From contig JANQXM010000006.1 of the NCBI GenBank assembly GCA_030729385.1, forward strand, positions 4,835 to 68,834: a DNA stretch of 64,000 nucleotides, read 5' to 3'. The notes beneath the pieces were generated by a model. It searched no databases and was not told the origin of the DNA. It saw nothing but the letters and a program-made list of their open reading frames with translations. How positions within the stretch are numbered: the stretch's first letter is position 1; each line of letters opens with the position of its first letter. Made by a program: the position numbers and the translations under genes. This document shows, piece after piece, positions 21,973 through 30,811 of the stretch. The DNA comes from Opitutales bacterium. Its GTDB lineage: Bacteria; Verrucomicrobiota; Verrucomicrobiia; Opitutales; Coraliomargaritaceae.

Positions 21973-22865
21973 GAGTTTCAGTCAAACACACCACGCGCCA
22001 TCAATACGATGGTCCAGTTAACTTTAGCGAACATGCTTTGTATTTGCGGCCACTCGACAGCCATCTTCGGCATGTCGAGCAGTTCGCAGTTGAGACGGTT
22101 CCAGCATCCACTCAGCGTTGGGTGCGTGATGCATATGGTAACATCGTGCTCGCTTGTAACTTCGGTTTAAACGAATCGACCGTGCTGGAGTTTGTCACGC
22201 GCATGCAGGTTACGATCACCGACGACAATCCCTTTGATTTCATCCTAGAGTCCTATGCGACTGGTTTCCCTTTTACTTATCAAGAGCCGGAGGCCAAAGC
22301 TTTGCTGCCTTTTCTCGGTAGCAGTGGGCGCACGCCTGGTGCTCTGCGGGTGATGGAATGGGTCCATGGGTCTGCGGGCGCACCAAAGCAGCATTCTGAT
22401 GTGGTGCAGTTTCTCGCCGACCTCAATAGCGCGGTGCATCGCGAGATTGCATACGTGCGGCGCGATGAAGAAGGTATTCAAACTCCGGATACAACTTTGG
22501 AATTAAAAACCGGCTCCTGTCGCGATATGGCAGTGCTCTTTATATCTGCTGTGCGTAAACTCGGGTTTGCGGCTCGCTTTGCAAGTGGTTATTTATTCGA
22601 CCCGCCGGTCGGCGAGGGTGAGCACGCTTTTAATCGAGCGGTGGGATCCATGCATGCCTGGGCAGAGGTATATCTACCTGGAGCTGGGTGGAAGGGCTTT
22701 GACTCGACCAATGGTATCTTGGCCAATAGTTATTTTATTCCTTCTGCGGTCTCACACGATCCGAGTAGTGTGGATCCGATTCAAGGAAAGTATTTTTCAA
22801 ATAAACCCACTAGCTCGACCATGGCGGTTGATCTAATCATTGAGGAAATTAAGGATGCCCCATAA
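21969..22865 (+). CDS. Transglutaminase-like family protein (module 2, copy b)
   Basis: MRVSVKHTTRHQYDGPVNFSEHALYLRP; KTGSCRDMAVLFISAVRKLGFAARFASGYL; MHAWAEVYLPGAGWKGFDSTNG. Overlaps the preceding gene by 4 nt. Confidence 0.93.
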   Translation: MRVSVKHTTRHQYDGPVNFSEHALYLRPLDSHLRHVEQFAVETVPASTQRWVRDAYGNIVLACNFGLNESTVLEFVTRMQVTITDDNPFDFILESYATGFPFTYQEPEAKALLPFLGSSGRTPGALRVMEWVHGSAGAPKQHSDVVQFLADLNSAVHREIAYVRRDEEGIQTPDTTLELKTGSCRDMAVLFISAVRKLGFAARFASGYLFDPPVGEGEHAFNRAVGSMHAWAEVYLPGAGWKGFDSTNGILANSYFIPSAVSHDPSSVDPIQGKYFSNKPTSSTMAVDLIIEEIKDAP

Positions 22866-24975
22866 TCGAGAAGAAATTTTCAAGTGCGCACAAAGCGTTG
22901 AAGCATATTTAGAATCGGAAGGCATCGGTCTGACGATGGGCGGCGAGCCGACCTTTATCGTGCCGAACCCGGAAACGCCCGAGTGGAACACTGCCGCAAT
23001 GGGTCCAGAGAAACTGGGCTACGCCCGTCGAATGACTGCAGAGCTGATTCAAGAGGTGTATCCGCAAGCACTCGCCATGCAGGTCTTTGGTAAGTGGTAT
23101 CCTGGCGAGCCATTACCGCGCTGGAATTTCATGACGCTGCATCATACGCAGACACCGATCTGGCCAGAGACAGAACGTTTGCTGTTTGACGATGTCGTTG
23201 GCTCTAACACCGAGAAGACTGCGGAAGTGGTGATGAAGGCCGTCGCGAAAAAGCTGAAAGTGAGCGCCTCTATTTTGGCGGCCTATGAAGGCGAAGGAAA
23301 ATCAAAGCAAGTCGCTGGATGGGTGCTGCCACTGGATTATGAAGACGGCGAATGGGTCTGCGCTTCGTGGCCGTTTTCGAAGAAACAACCGATCAAACTT
23401 TTTGATGGTGATAGCCCGGTAGGCTTGCGTTTGCCATTAAATGATTTGCCGGAGGATTGTTGCCGGAAGGCACTCACTATCGAAGTGCGCCAAGGCGCGA
23501 TTGAGATTTTCATTCCGCCGCTTGATTGGATTGGCTTTCGAGCTTTGATCGATTTTCTACGCGGCATCGTTGTCGAGTTGGACATCAAAGACATACTATT
23601 TTGCGGCTACGCGCCGACTAAGACGGACGATGATTTGATCACGCTCGGTCTGGCTGCAGACCCGGGTGTTCTAGAAGTCAACGTGCCACCCTCAGATACT
23701 TGGGAGGGCTACGATCGTATTCTCGAACAATGTGCTTCTGCCGCGGCGAAGGTCGGCTTACAGTTAACCAAGTTTCAGCTCAATGGTGTCATTTATGGAA
23801 CCGGTGGCGGCTCGCACCTTGCCTTTGGTGGGCGATCCAAAGAAAGCAATCCATTCATGTTGGAGCCCAAGCGCATCGCGTCTTTGTTGCGCTATTGGCA
23901 GCATCACCCTGCGCTTTCGTATTTGTTTACCGGGCAACATGTCGGACCTGGCAGTCAGGCACCGCGTGTGGATGAAGGTCCGCGCCATGGACTCTACGAG
24001 TTGGAAGTCGCGTGTGAAGGCCTAGAGAATATGAAGGACCTCGTGGATGGTCCATTGATCGACCAATTCTTTAAAAATCTACTGACAGACTCTTCGGGGA
24101 ATACACATAGAGCTGAATTGTGCTTTGATAAATTCCACAACCTTTCGGCGCCAAATGGTTGCTTAGGTATTGTTGAATTTCGCGCGTTCGAAACCTTTCC
24201 CGACCCGAAGACGATGTCGGCCATCGCACTCTTTGTGCGCACCATATTGGCACGCTTGTTTAAAGCACCCTTCAAGGAAGAACTGAAGCGCTTCGGCCCG
24301 GATTTACATGACCGCTACTTTCTGCCCGCTTTCCTATGGGAAGATGTGCAGACGATTTGCGCGGACTTAAAAGAGCATGGTTTTGATTTCGACCCCGAGT
24401 GGTTGCGCCCCGTTCTGGATTTCCGTTGTCCGACTGTGGGCACTTTGGAAGTGGCTGGGGGCAGTGTTGATATTCGGCAGGCCTTCGAGTCGTGGCCATT
24501 GATGGCAGAAGAAAGCCAAGGCGCAGCGACCGTGCGCGTGGTGGATAATTCCAGTGACCGGTTGCAGCTCACACTTTCGGATTCCAGCTTGTTGAAGAAG
24601 GGCAAGCTGCTCGCGAACGGGGTGGAGGTGCCTTTCGAAGAAGTCGATGGGTTTATGATTTGCGGTCTTCGGTATAAGAGCGCGAGCGCGTATCCAGCGC
24701 TGCATCCACATGTGCCGATTCAATCACCACTCTGGTTTGAGTGGGTTGATGCTGAAAGCGGCAAGACCACGCATGCTGGGCGATACTTTTATTGGAACCC
24801 AAACGCCACGATCTACGAAGGTCGCCCGCAAACCATCGAAGAAGCACAGCACCGCCGTGAAGAGCGCAGCCAATCAGCTGATGATTTGATTGGAAGCAAA
24901 CCTGCCGCTATAAAGCCGAAGCTTGCGCCCGAATATAGGCACACCCTCGATCTGCGCCGGCAGTTGGTTGTCTAG
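22855..24975 (+). CDS. DUF2126 (transglutaminase-associated) family protein
   Basis: Long protein directly after the two transglutaminases; GIGLTMGGEPTFIV, GGGSHLAFGGRSKESNPFMLEPKRIASLLRYWQHHPALSYLFTGQHVGPGSQAPRVDEG. Start at MPHNREEIF (22855). Confidence 0.85.
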   Translation: MPHNREEIFKCAQSVEAYLESEGIGLTMGGEPTFIVPNPETPEWNTAAMGPEKLGYARRMTAELIQEVYPQALAMQVFGKWYPGEPLPRWNFMTLHHTQTPIWPETERLLFDDVVGSNTEKTAEVVMKAVAKKLKVSASILAAYEGEGKSKQVAGWVLPLDYEDGEWVCASWPFSKKQPIKLFDGDSPVGLRLPLNDLPEDCCRKALTIEVRQGAIEIFIPPLDWIGFRALIDFLRGIVVELDIKDILFCGYAPTKTDDDLITLGLAADPGVLEVNVPPSDTWEGYDRILEQCASAAAKVGLQLTKFQLNGVIYGTGGGSHLAFGGRSKESNPFMLEPKRIASLLRYWQHHPALSYLFTGQHVGPGSQAPRVDEGPRHGLYELEVACEGLENMKDLVDGPLIDQFFKNLLTDSSGNTHRAELCFDKFHNLSAPNGCLGIVEFRAFETFPDPKTMSAIALFVRTILARLFKAPFKEELKRFGPDLHDRYFLPAFLWEDVQTICADLKEHGFDFDPEWLRPVLDFRCPTVGTLEVAGGSVDIRQAFESWPLMAEESQGAATVRVVDNSSDRLQLTLSDSSLLKKGKLLANGVEVPFEEVDGFMICGLRYKSASAYPALHPHVPIQSPLWFEWVDAESGKTTHAGRYFYWNPNATIYEGRPQTIEEAQHRREERSQSADDLIGSKPAAIKPKLAPEYRHTLDLRRQLVV

Positions 24976-24985
24976 CTAGTAGGGC

Positions 24986-26281
24986 TTATTCCTCCAGCAA
25001 CTCTTTCGGCATATCCTTGTCGCTAAGGCGCTCGATCTTGGCACCGATGGCGGCGAGCTTCTGCTCGAAACGTTCGTAGCCTCGGTCGAGGTGGTAGATG
25101 CGTTGGATCCAGGTGTCACCTGTGGCGGCGAAGGCTGCGAGAATCAAAGCAGCCGATGCGCGTAGGTCGGACGCCATCACGGGTGCGCCGGAAAGTTTGG
25201 TAGCGCCTTTGACGATGGCACTGGGACCTTCGATGGCGATGTCTGCCCCCATGCGTTGTAGCTCGGGCACGTGCATGAAGCGATTCGGGTAAATGCGCTC
25301 GGTGATGATTGAGAGACCCTCGGTTTGCGTCATGAGGGCGCAGAGCTGGGCTTGCAAATCAGTTGGATAGCCGGGGTGCGGCAGGGTGATGACATCGACA
25401 GGTTTAAGTGAGCCTTCGTAGGGCAACACGCGGATACTGTCTTCGGTGAACTCCATGGGGAGGCCCGCTTCTTCGAGTTTGTCGAGGAAGGCGCCGAGCA
25501 GTTTTGGGGCGATGCCTTTTACGGTGACGTCGCCACGTGTGATGGCGGCGGCGATGACAAAGGTGCCGGCTTCAATGCGGTCAGCGATGACGGTGTGCTC
25601 ACAGCCGTGGAGTTTTTCGACGCCAGTGATGGTGAGCTCGGGGCTGCCGATACCTTCGATCTGAGCGCCCATCTTGACGAGTAGGTTGCAGAGGTCGACG
25701 ACTTCGGGTTCGCAGGCGGCACACTCTAAGCGAGTGATACCTGGCGCGAGCACGGCGGCCATGACGATATTGGCGGTGCCGGTGACGGTGCTGCCACTAC
25801 GACCGCCGAGAAAGATCGGACCGCCTTTGATGTTGGAGGCATCGACGTGGATGTAGCCGTTGGAGATCTCGACTTCGCAGTTGAGCTTCTTGAGCCCTTT
25901 GATGTGGAGATCGATCGGGCGTGGACCGATTACGCAACCGCCGGGGATGGAGACCTCGGCCTTGCGCATGCGGGCGACTAGCGGCCCGAGCAAACAGACG
26001 GAGGCACGCATCTTGCGCACCAGTTCGTAGGGCGCAATATGTGTGAGCTTTTTAGCAGTGATCTCCCATGTGCCGGGCGTGGGCTGGACGGCTTCGGCGC
26101 CGACATGGCGAAGGATTTCGACCATGAAGCGCATATCGCTCAGGTCGGGCACATTCTTGAGAACAACCGTTTCTTCGGTTAGCAGGGTGGCGGCTAGAAT
26201 CGGGAGGGCGGCATTTTTAGCACCGCCGACCGCGATCTCTCCATTGAGTGGGCCGTTGCCGCTAACTTTAAAAACATCCAT
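24986..26281 (-). CDS. murA: UDP-N-acetylglucosamine 1-carboxyvinyltransferase
   Basis: MDVFKVSGNGPLNGEIAVGGAKNAALPILAATLLTEE ... MRASVCLLGPLVARMRKAEVSIPGGCVIGPRPIDLHIKGL. Confidence 0.96.
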   Translation of the reverse strand: MDVFKVSGNGPLNGEIAVGGAKNAALPILAATLLTEETVVLKNVPDLSDMRFMVEILRHVGAEAVQPTPGTWEITAKKLTHIAPYELVRKMRASVCLLGPLVARMRKAEVSIPGGCVIGPRPIDLHIKGLKKLNCEVEISNGYIHVDASNIKGGPIFLGGRSGSTVTGTANIVMAAVLAPGITRLECAACEPEVVDLCNLLVKMGAQIEGIGSPELTITGVEKLHGCEHTVIADRIEAGTFVIAAAITRGDVTVKGIAPKLLGAFLDKLEEAGLPMEFTEDSIRVLPYEGSLKPVDVITLPHPGYPTDLQAQLCALMTQTEGLSIITERIYPNRFMHVPELQRMGADIAIEGPSAIVKGATKLSGAPVMASDLRASAALILAAFAATGDTWIQRIYHLDRGYERFEQKLAAIGAKIERLSDKDMPKELLEE

Positions 26282-26302
26282 TACTGAGTGCGGGGCAGGT
26301 GA

Positions 26303-27139
26303 TTAAGATTCGTTGCTGAGCGATGTGGCAGTGTGGCGCTTCTCGCCACCTTGGCCGCGACCTTTGCCGCCGCGATTGCCGCCTGGGCGACGACCTTGGC
26401 CGCCACGGTTTTGACCACCACGACGGTTTTGACCGCCACGGCTGTTGTTGTTGCGATTGCCGCCTGTTTTCTTTGGCTGCTCAGGAGTTTTGCCGAAAAG
26501 TTTACCGAAGAACGCACCAATCGCGGCGAATAGACCGCCCTTGCTTTTCTTAGCGGGGGCTTTCTTAGCATTGTTACGAGGTGTGTTGGGCTTGCGCTCT
26601 GCTTTGGCTGGGCGGTTTTTGTCGCGTTCGGCACGGCGGACATCGCGTTCAGCGCGACGCTCAGTAAGTCGGGCTTCGACTGTTGCAATGGCTGCGAGTG
26701 TTTCTGGGCTCGGCTGTGGGTTGCCTACAGGGCGATTTTCGCGGGGCGCCCGTTCTTTGCGTGGTGCACTGCGTTCTGGTTTGTCGGCGCGAGGTTCGCG
26801 ATCTTCGCGAGGCGCCCGAGGTGCTCTTTCAGGGCGAGGTGCACGCGGTTCACGTGAGGCACGTTCCTGAGGAGGCAATGTTTCGGCAGGCTTGCCGCTG
26901 CCGCTTAATTTTTCTTCTTTAAGTGCTTCTGTTGGATCGACGGGGCCCATTTTACCTGTGCTGGCGGAGGCGACTTCTGTTTTGAAGCCACCGCTACGGC
27001 GGCGTGTGCGAGGTTTTGGCGAGGCGTCTGTGCTAGGTGTGTAGCTTTGCGCTTGATTGTTGGTTGGATTGGTTTCTTCGAATTCTGGCATCGGATATGT
27101 GTGTTTATGGTAGTATGGGTCCTCCGCTAGAGCAGTCAT
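26303..27139 (-). CDS. Low-complexity Arg/Pro-rich protein with C-terminal RGG-box-like region
   Basis: ORF contains RRRSGG, APRPERAPRAPREDREPRADKPERSAPRKERAPREN, and GGNRNNNSRGGQNRRGGQNRGGQGRRPGGNRGGKGRGQGG. Confidence 0.7.
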   Translation of the reverse strand: MTALAEDPYYHKHTYPMPEFEETNPTNNQAQSYTPSTDASPKPRTRRRSGGFKTEVASASTGKMGPVDPTEALKEEKLSGSGKPAETLPPQERASREPRAPRPERAPRAPREDREPRADKPERSAPRKERAPRENRPVGNPQPSPETLAAIATVEARLTERRAERDVRRAERDKNRPAKAERKPNTPRNNAKKAPAKKSKGGLFAAIGAFFGKLFGKTPEQPKKTGGNRNNNSRGGQNRRGGQNRGGQGRRPGGNRGGKGRGQGGEKRHTATSLSNES

Positions 27140-27385
27140 AGCGGGGTGGACGGTTTAGTTGACGCGGGAAAGGAGAGCAGTGGAAGGCTGATGAAAAATC
27201 CAGCCGACTTCCGTAACCGGGCATATTGCTCAAGAGTCAATTCGCGCGTCGAGGGGTGTATCGCTAATGGAGTAAATTTTCTGCCGCAAGAGTTAAGTTG
27301 TATATGTTGCTTGTTGTTGGTTGAAAGTTGTTTGTAGCGAGGAATCCGCTTGCTTGTGCGGGGAGTTGCACCTACCCATTTCTGT

Positions 27386-27757
27386 ATGGATAAACTTCAA
27401 GAAATTTTTGATATGCAGGACGCGCTAAATAAGCGCATTGGTGTGAATACTGACGGTATGTCAGAGGAAGATAAGACCAAGTGGGTGCTGAACTATACGC
27501 GTGCGATGCAGCAGGAAATGTCCGAGCTGATCGATTCCGTGCCTTGGAAGTGGTGGGCGAAGTATCAAGAGTTTGACGAGCAGAATGCTAAAGTTGAGGT
27601 GATCGACCTGTTTCACTTCCTTATATCGCTGGCACAGGTGCTGGGCATGACGCCGGACGATGTTTACGAGGCCTATCTGAAGAAGAACAAGGTGAACCAC
27701 GATCGCCAGGACAGTGGCTACGTGAAGAAAGACGAAGACGATTCGCGTCACATTTAG
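27386..27757 (+). CDS. dUTPase-like (all-alpha, MazG-superfamily) protein
   Basis: MDKLQEIFDMQDALNKRIGVNTDGM...WVLNYTRAMQQEMSELIDSVPWKWWAKYQEFDEQNAKVEVIDLFHFLISLAQVLGM, an ExxE...ExxD-type motif. The ATG at 27386 is preferred. Confidence 0.82.
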   Translation: MDKLQEIFDMQDALNKRIGVNTDGMSEEDKTKWVLNYTRAMQQEMSELIDSVPWKWWAKYQEFDEQNAKVEVIDLFHFLISLAQVLGMTPDDVYEAYLKKNKVNHDRQDSGYVKKDEDDSRHI

Positions 27758-27792
27758 TGCGGCTTCGCCGCAGAAGCTAGGAGCTAGAATGT

Positions 27793-27867
27793 AGAAGTTA
27801 GGAGAGTTTACTTTCTGGAATACTCTGCATCCTATCTCCTAACTTCTTACTACTGACTTCTACCTCC
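27793..27867. repeat. Intergenic inverted repeat plus copy of GGAG(T/G)TAGAAGTCAG word-repeat
   Basis: AGAAGTTAGGAGA (27793-27805) vs TCTCCTAACTTCT (27835-27847), 13 bp perfect. CTGACTTCTACCTCC (27853-27867) is a 14/15 reverse-complement match to the 15-mer at 11794 and 62903. Confidence 0.75.
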
Positions 27868-27873
27868 TTCTAA

Positions 27874-28476
27874 ATGAACGAATCGCCCATCATGATACTG
27901 CTTTACGTGGGCATTGCTGCCTATGTGGGCCACATGTATTGGGGCGATTATCAGGCGGATAAGTCGGGAGAGCCGAAAGGATCCGCGATGCCTGGTGCGA
28001 AGTCGGCCAGTCTCGTGGCCTTCGTGATCGCGGCGATTGGTTCGTTATTGATCCTTGGCGCGGAGGTCGGGGGCGAGATCGCGCTTGGTGTGGCTGATGA
28101 GCAAAGCGAAATGGTTTGGTATTTCGTTTTTGCGATTATCGCGGCGGGAATCGTGGAAGAGGTGATTTTTCGTGGGTTCTTAGTGGTCGAGAGCAAAGGG
28201 CGTGCTGCGCTGATAGCGAGTTGTGTGGGCTTTTCGCTCTTGTTTGCACTCATTCACCCGCAGCTATGGAGCACTGAAGAAGGCTTCGAGCTGACCCTCA
28301 CTGCCAAGGGCTTTTTCAGCACGGGTATACTCTTTGCGAATTCACTGTGGTTTTACGCTTGTCGCTTTGGTCCTTGGAATCGCAATGCTTCGCTTTTTCC
28401 CTGCATGCTTGCGCACGCGGCCAGTAATCTGGGCGTTTTCGCGGTGAAGTTGGTGCAGGGTTACGTGGTATTTTAG
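27874..28476 (+). CDS. CPBP family intramembrane glutamic endopeptidase (CAAX protease-like)
   Basis: Multi-TM; motifs IVEEVIFRGFLV, FALIHPQ, MLAHAASN. Confidence 0.87.
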   Translation: MNESPIMILLYVGIAAYVGHMYWGDYQADKSGEPKGSAMPGAKSASLVAFVIAAIGSLLILGAEVGGEIALGVADEQSEMVWYFVFAIIAAGIVEEVIFRGFLVVESKGRAALIASCVGFSLLFALIHPQLWSTEEGFELTLTAKGFFSTGILFANSLWFYACRFGPWNRNASLFPCMLAHAASNLGVFAVKLVQGYVVF

Positions 28477-28484
28477 GTTTTATT

Positions 28485-28958
28485 ATGCACTCTTTTACCG
28501 CGATTGATTTTGAAACGGCACAGCCGGCACGCTGCAGTATTTGCCAGGTGGGTCTGGTTCAGGTGGAGTGCGGTGAAGTCGTGGAGCAGGTGTGCCTATT
28601 GGTGCAACCGCCGGACAATACCTACAGCTATTGGAATACGAATGTGCATGGTTTGACCGAGGCGGATACTAGGCATGCGCCATTCTTTGATGCGGTTTGG
28701 CCGCAGATTCGTGGTTTCATTGAAGGGCGCACGCTGGTCGCGCACAATGGGGCATTTGATTTCTCCTGCCTGCGCAAGACGCTGGACTTTTACGGCATGG
28801 CCGAGCCGAGCTATGTGCCGCAATGCACCTATAAGATTTATAAGAAGAAGCTGAATGTGCTTTGTGAAGAGCGTGGTATTTCGCTCAACCATCATGATGC
28901 GCTTTCGGATGCACGCGCTTGTGCTGAGTTGTATTTACAGCATTTGCGACAAGGTTGA
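28485..28958 (+). CDS. DEDDh 3'-5' exonuclease (DNA polymerase III epsilon-like)
   Basis: AIDFETAQPARCSICQVGLV, VAHNGAFDFSCL, NHHDALSDARACAEL. Confidence 0.88.
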   Translation: MHSFTAIDFETAQPARCSICQVGLVQVECGEVVEQVCLLVQPPDNTYSYWNTNVHGLTEADTRHAPFFDAVWPQIRGFIEGRTLVAHNGAFDFSCLRKTLDFYGMAEPSYVPQCTYKIYKKKLNVLCEERGISLNHHDALSDARACAELYLQHLRQG

Positions 28959-28978
28959 CTCAAGAATAGATGTAGTCG

Positions 28979-29069
28979 CGCTGGAGGGACGTGTTTTACA
29001 CGTCCGCCATTCGTATTGTATGGCAGGGACTAACCAGATGCGGACGAGCGGGAACTCGTCCCTCCAGCG
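28979..29069. repeat. REP/BIME-like palindromic element
   Basis: CGCTGGAGGGACG (28979-28991) is a perfect inverted match to CGTCCCTCCAGCG (29057-29069). Nested pairs: ACGTGT-ttt-ACACGT (28989-29003) and CGTCCGC/GCGGACG (29001-29007/29040-29046). Confidence 0.8.
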
Positions 29070-29094
29070 GAAGATCTAATATCGATGCGTTGCC

Positions 29095-30180
29095 CTAGAA
29101 CGCTTTTTGCCAGCCGATGGTGACGACGAGGTCGGTTTCTAGCTGCAGCCCGTTGAGATCTTGCCAAAGCGGGAGGCGCACATCGGCGGCGATACGGTGC
29201 CCTTTTAGCATGCCTTTGGGCAGGTAAAGGTTGAGGCCGAAGATGGCGTCGAGGCGCTCGCCGCCGTAGTTCTCATTGAAGGCGGTGGTTACTGATCTGC
29301 CGTTTGGCCCCATGGTGCCGACGTCTTTTTGCTGACCTTTGAGCTGACCTTTGTGGGTGTAGCTCAGACCAGAGTTGATGCCGAGCCAATCGGTCAGGTT
29401 GTAGCCTGCCCAGCTGACGAGTTCGAATTCGTGTCCGAGGCGATAGTCGTTGGCGTTTTCATCTTCGAGGCGAAGCACGCCACGAGCTTGAGCGCCGTAG
29501 GACCAAGTATCAAACTGCTGCACGAATGTGAGCGAGGGTAAGAGATCGAAGGTGCCGGAGCCGAGTTGCATCGGGGCAGGCATTTGCTGATTCCTTGCGC
29601 CATTCATCGCAGGGAGTGTGTCTTTTGCGTCGATTGAGCCTGTTGGGAGGCTGAGACCGAGGCCGAAGTGAGCCTTTCGGTTGTCTTCCAGATAGAAGCG
29701 ATAGAGGGCGTTTAACTTCAAATCACCGAGTCCGCTGGATTGGGTGGTGAATGTTGTGTCGCCGCGGTTGATCATGTTGGCCGCCATCTGTGAGACGATA
29801 CGGTGGTCCATTTCGATATCGATGTAGTTTGCCATCAATGCGAGCGTGAGCTTGTCGGTGGGCGCATACATTACACCGAGCATGTGCATGTCCATCGTCA
29901 TGCTTTCGGGTGCTACAGTATAGCCACTGGCAAAGACATCGCTGGAGCTGATCCGGTCAGTTCCGGAACGCATGCCGTCCATTTGCATGTTCATGTAGCG
30001 ATAGGAGAGCATCCAGCCGTCTTTCGCATGGGTGTGGTCGCCCATCACGGAGATGGGGGCGTGCTCGTCAGGGCGAGGTTGATGGGCTTCATCCGTTGCG
30101 CAGCAACTGAATGCGGGTTGCGCGGAAGCAGCAGTTAGTGTGAGAGAGAGGGAGACGAGTGATTTTATAAATGTGTGCAT
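29095..30180 (-). CDS. Putative outer-membrane beta-barrel protein, Met/His-rich N-terminal region (transporter-like)
   Basis: Signal peptide-like MHTFIKSLVSLSLTLTAASAQPAFS, then HAPISVMGDHTHAKDGWMLSYRYMNMQMDGMRSG; alternating beta-strand pattern and C-terminal aromatic VVTIGWQKAF. Confidence 0.65.
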   Translation of the reverse strand: MHTFIKSLVSLSLTLTAASAQPAFSCCATDEAHQPRPDEHAPISVMGDHTHAKDGWMLSYRYMNMQMDGMRSGTDRISSSDVFASGYTVAPESMTMDMHMLGVMYAPTDKLTLALMANYIDIEMDHRIVSQMAANMINRGDTTFTTQSSGLGDLKLNALYRFYLEDNRKAHFGLGLSLPTGSIDAKDTLPAMNGARNQQMPAPMQLGSGTFDLLPSLTFVQQFDTWSYGAQARGVLRLEDENANDYRLGHEFELVSWAGYNLTDWLGINSGLSYTHKGQLKGQQKDVGTMGPNGRSVTTAFNENYGGERLDAIFGLNLYLPKGMLKGHRIAADVRLPLWQDLNGLQLETDLVVTIGWQKAF

Positions 30181-30299
30181 AGTTGTGCTTAAGTTGCGCG
30201 AAGGCATAGTGCCCCCGCATTTTGTAATCCTTGGTAGAAAGGATACTTCGTTCCGAATCGACGGGACTCGGGGCTTTTGTTTGTAAATCTGAAATTTAC

Positions 30300-30686
30300 T
30301 TAAGCACGCGGAGGGGGCGTGGGCACAAGCTGACTTACACTGAGTAGCCTGTTTGTTTGCTCGTCATAAATGAGCGGCGTTACGCTCGTATGGGCGATCG
30401 TCATGGGTCGCCCCAAGCCCAACATGAGTTTGACTTCTTTGAGCTTGGTATTGGGTGCTTCGCTTGGTGTGGACTGCTGGCTTTCTTCGGCGGAATCAAT
30501 CACACGGCAAACATCACAGGGACTTTCGTCACCAAAAGTCTCTTTGATCGCTTGCTTGAGTGAACTGTCCTGCGAGTAACTGACTAGCATCCAAGACCAG
30601 GCACCCAACTGCAGCAAAGCTAGCGGCCCAGCCATCAGCCAGGTCGCGAACAAGAGCAGTGAAATTTGCCAAAATCGTCGAAGCAC
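30300..30686 (-). CDS. Small membrane protein of unknown function with CxxC motif
   Basis: 128 aa; N-terminal TM segment, then ETFGDESPCDVCRVID; same strand and upstream of the Met-rich outer-membrane protein gene. Confidence 0.6.
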   Translation of the reverse strand: MLRRFWQISLLLFATWLMAGPLALLQLGAWSWMLVSYSQDSSLKQAIKETFGDESPCDVCRVIDSAEESQQSTPSEAPNTKLKEVKLMLGLGRPMTIAHTSVTPLIYDEQTNRLLSVSQLVPTPPPRA

Positions 30687-30811
30687 TGTGAGGAGCGAAT
30701 GTGTTTAGAGACCGATGGCGAGCACAGATTCAACAGATCATTGCGGTCGTTTTTGTAAGTGTGAGCTCCTGCTTACGTTGTGTTCTCGTGAACTTGCCTC
30801 CGATTAAAACT

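Noticed and set aside
26281-26688. 135-aa minus-strand ORF (Ala/Val/Lys-rich) in another frame of the 26303-27139 gene
   Set aside because: Product of the low-complexity Arg/Gly repeat read in an alternative frame; plus-strand ORFs there have the same origin.
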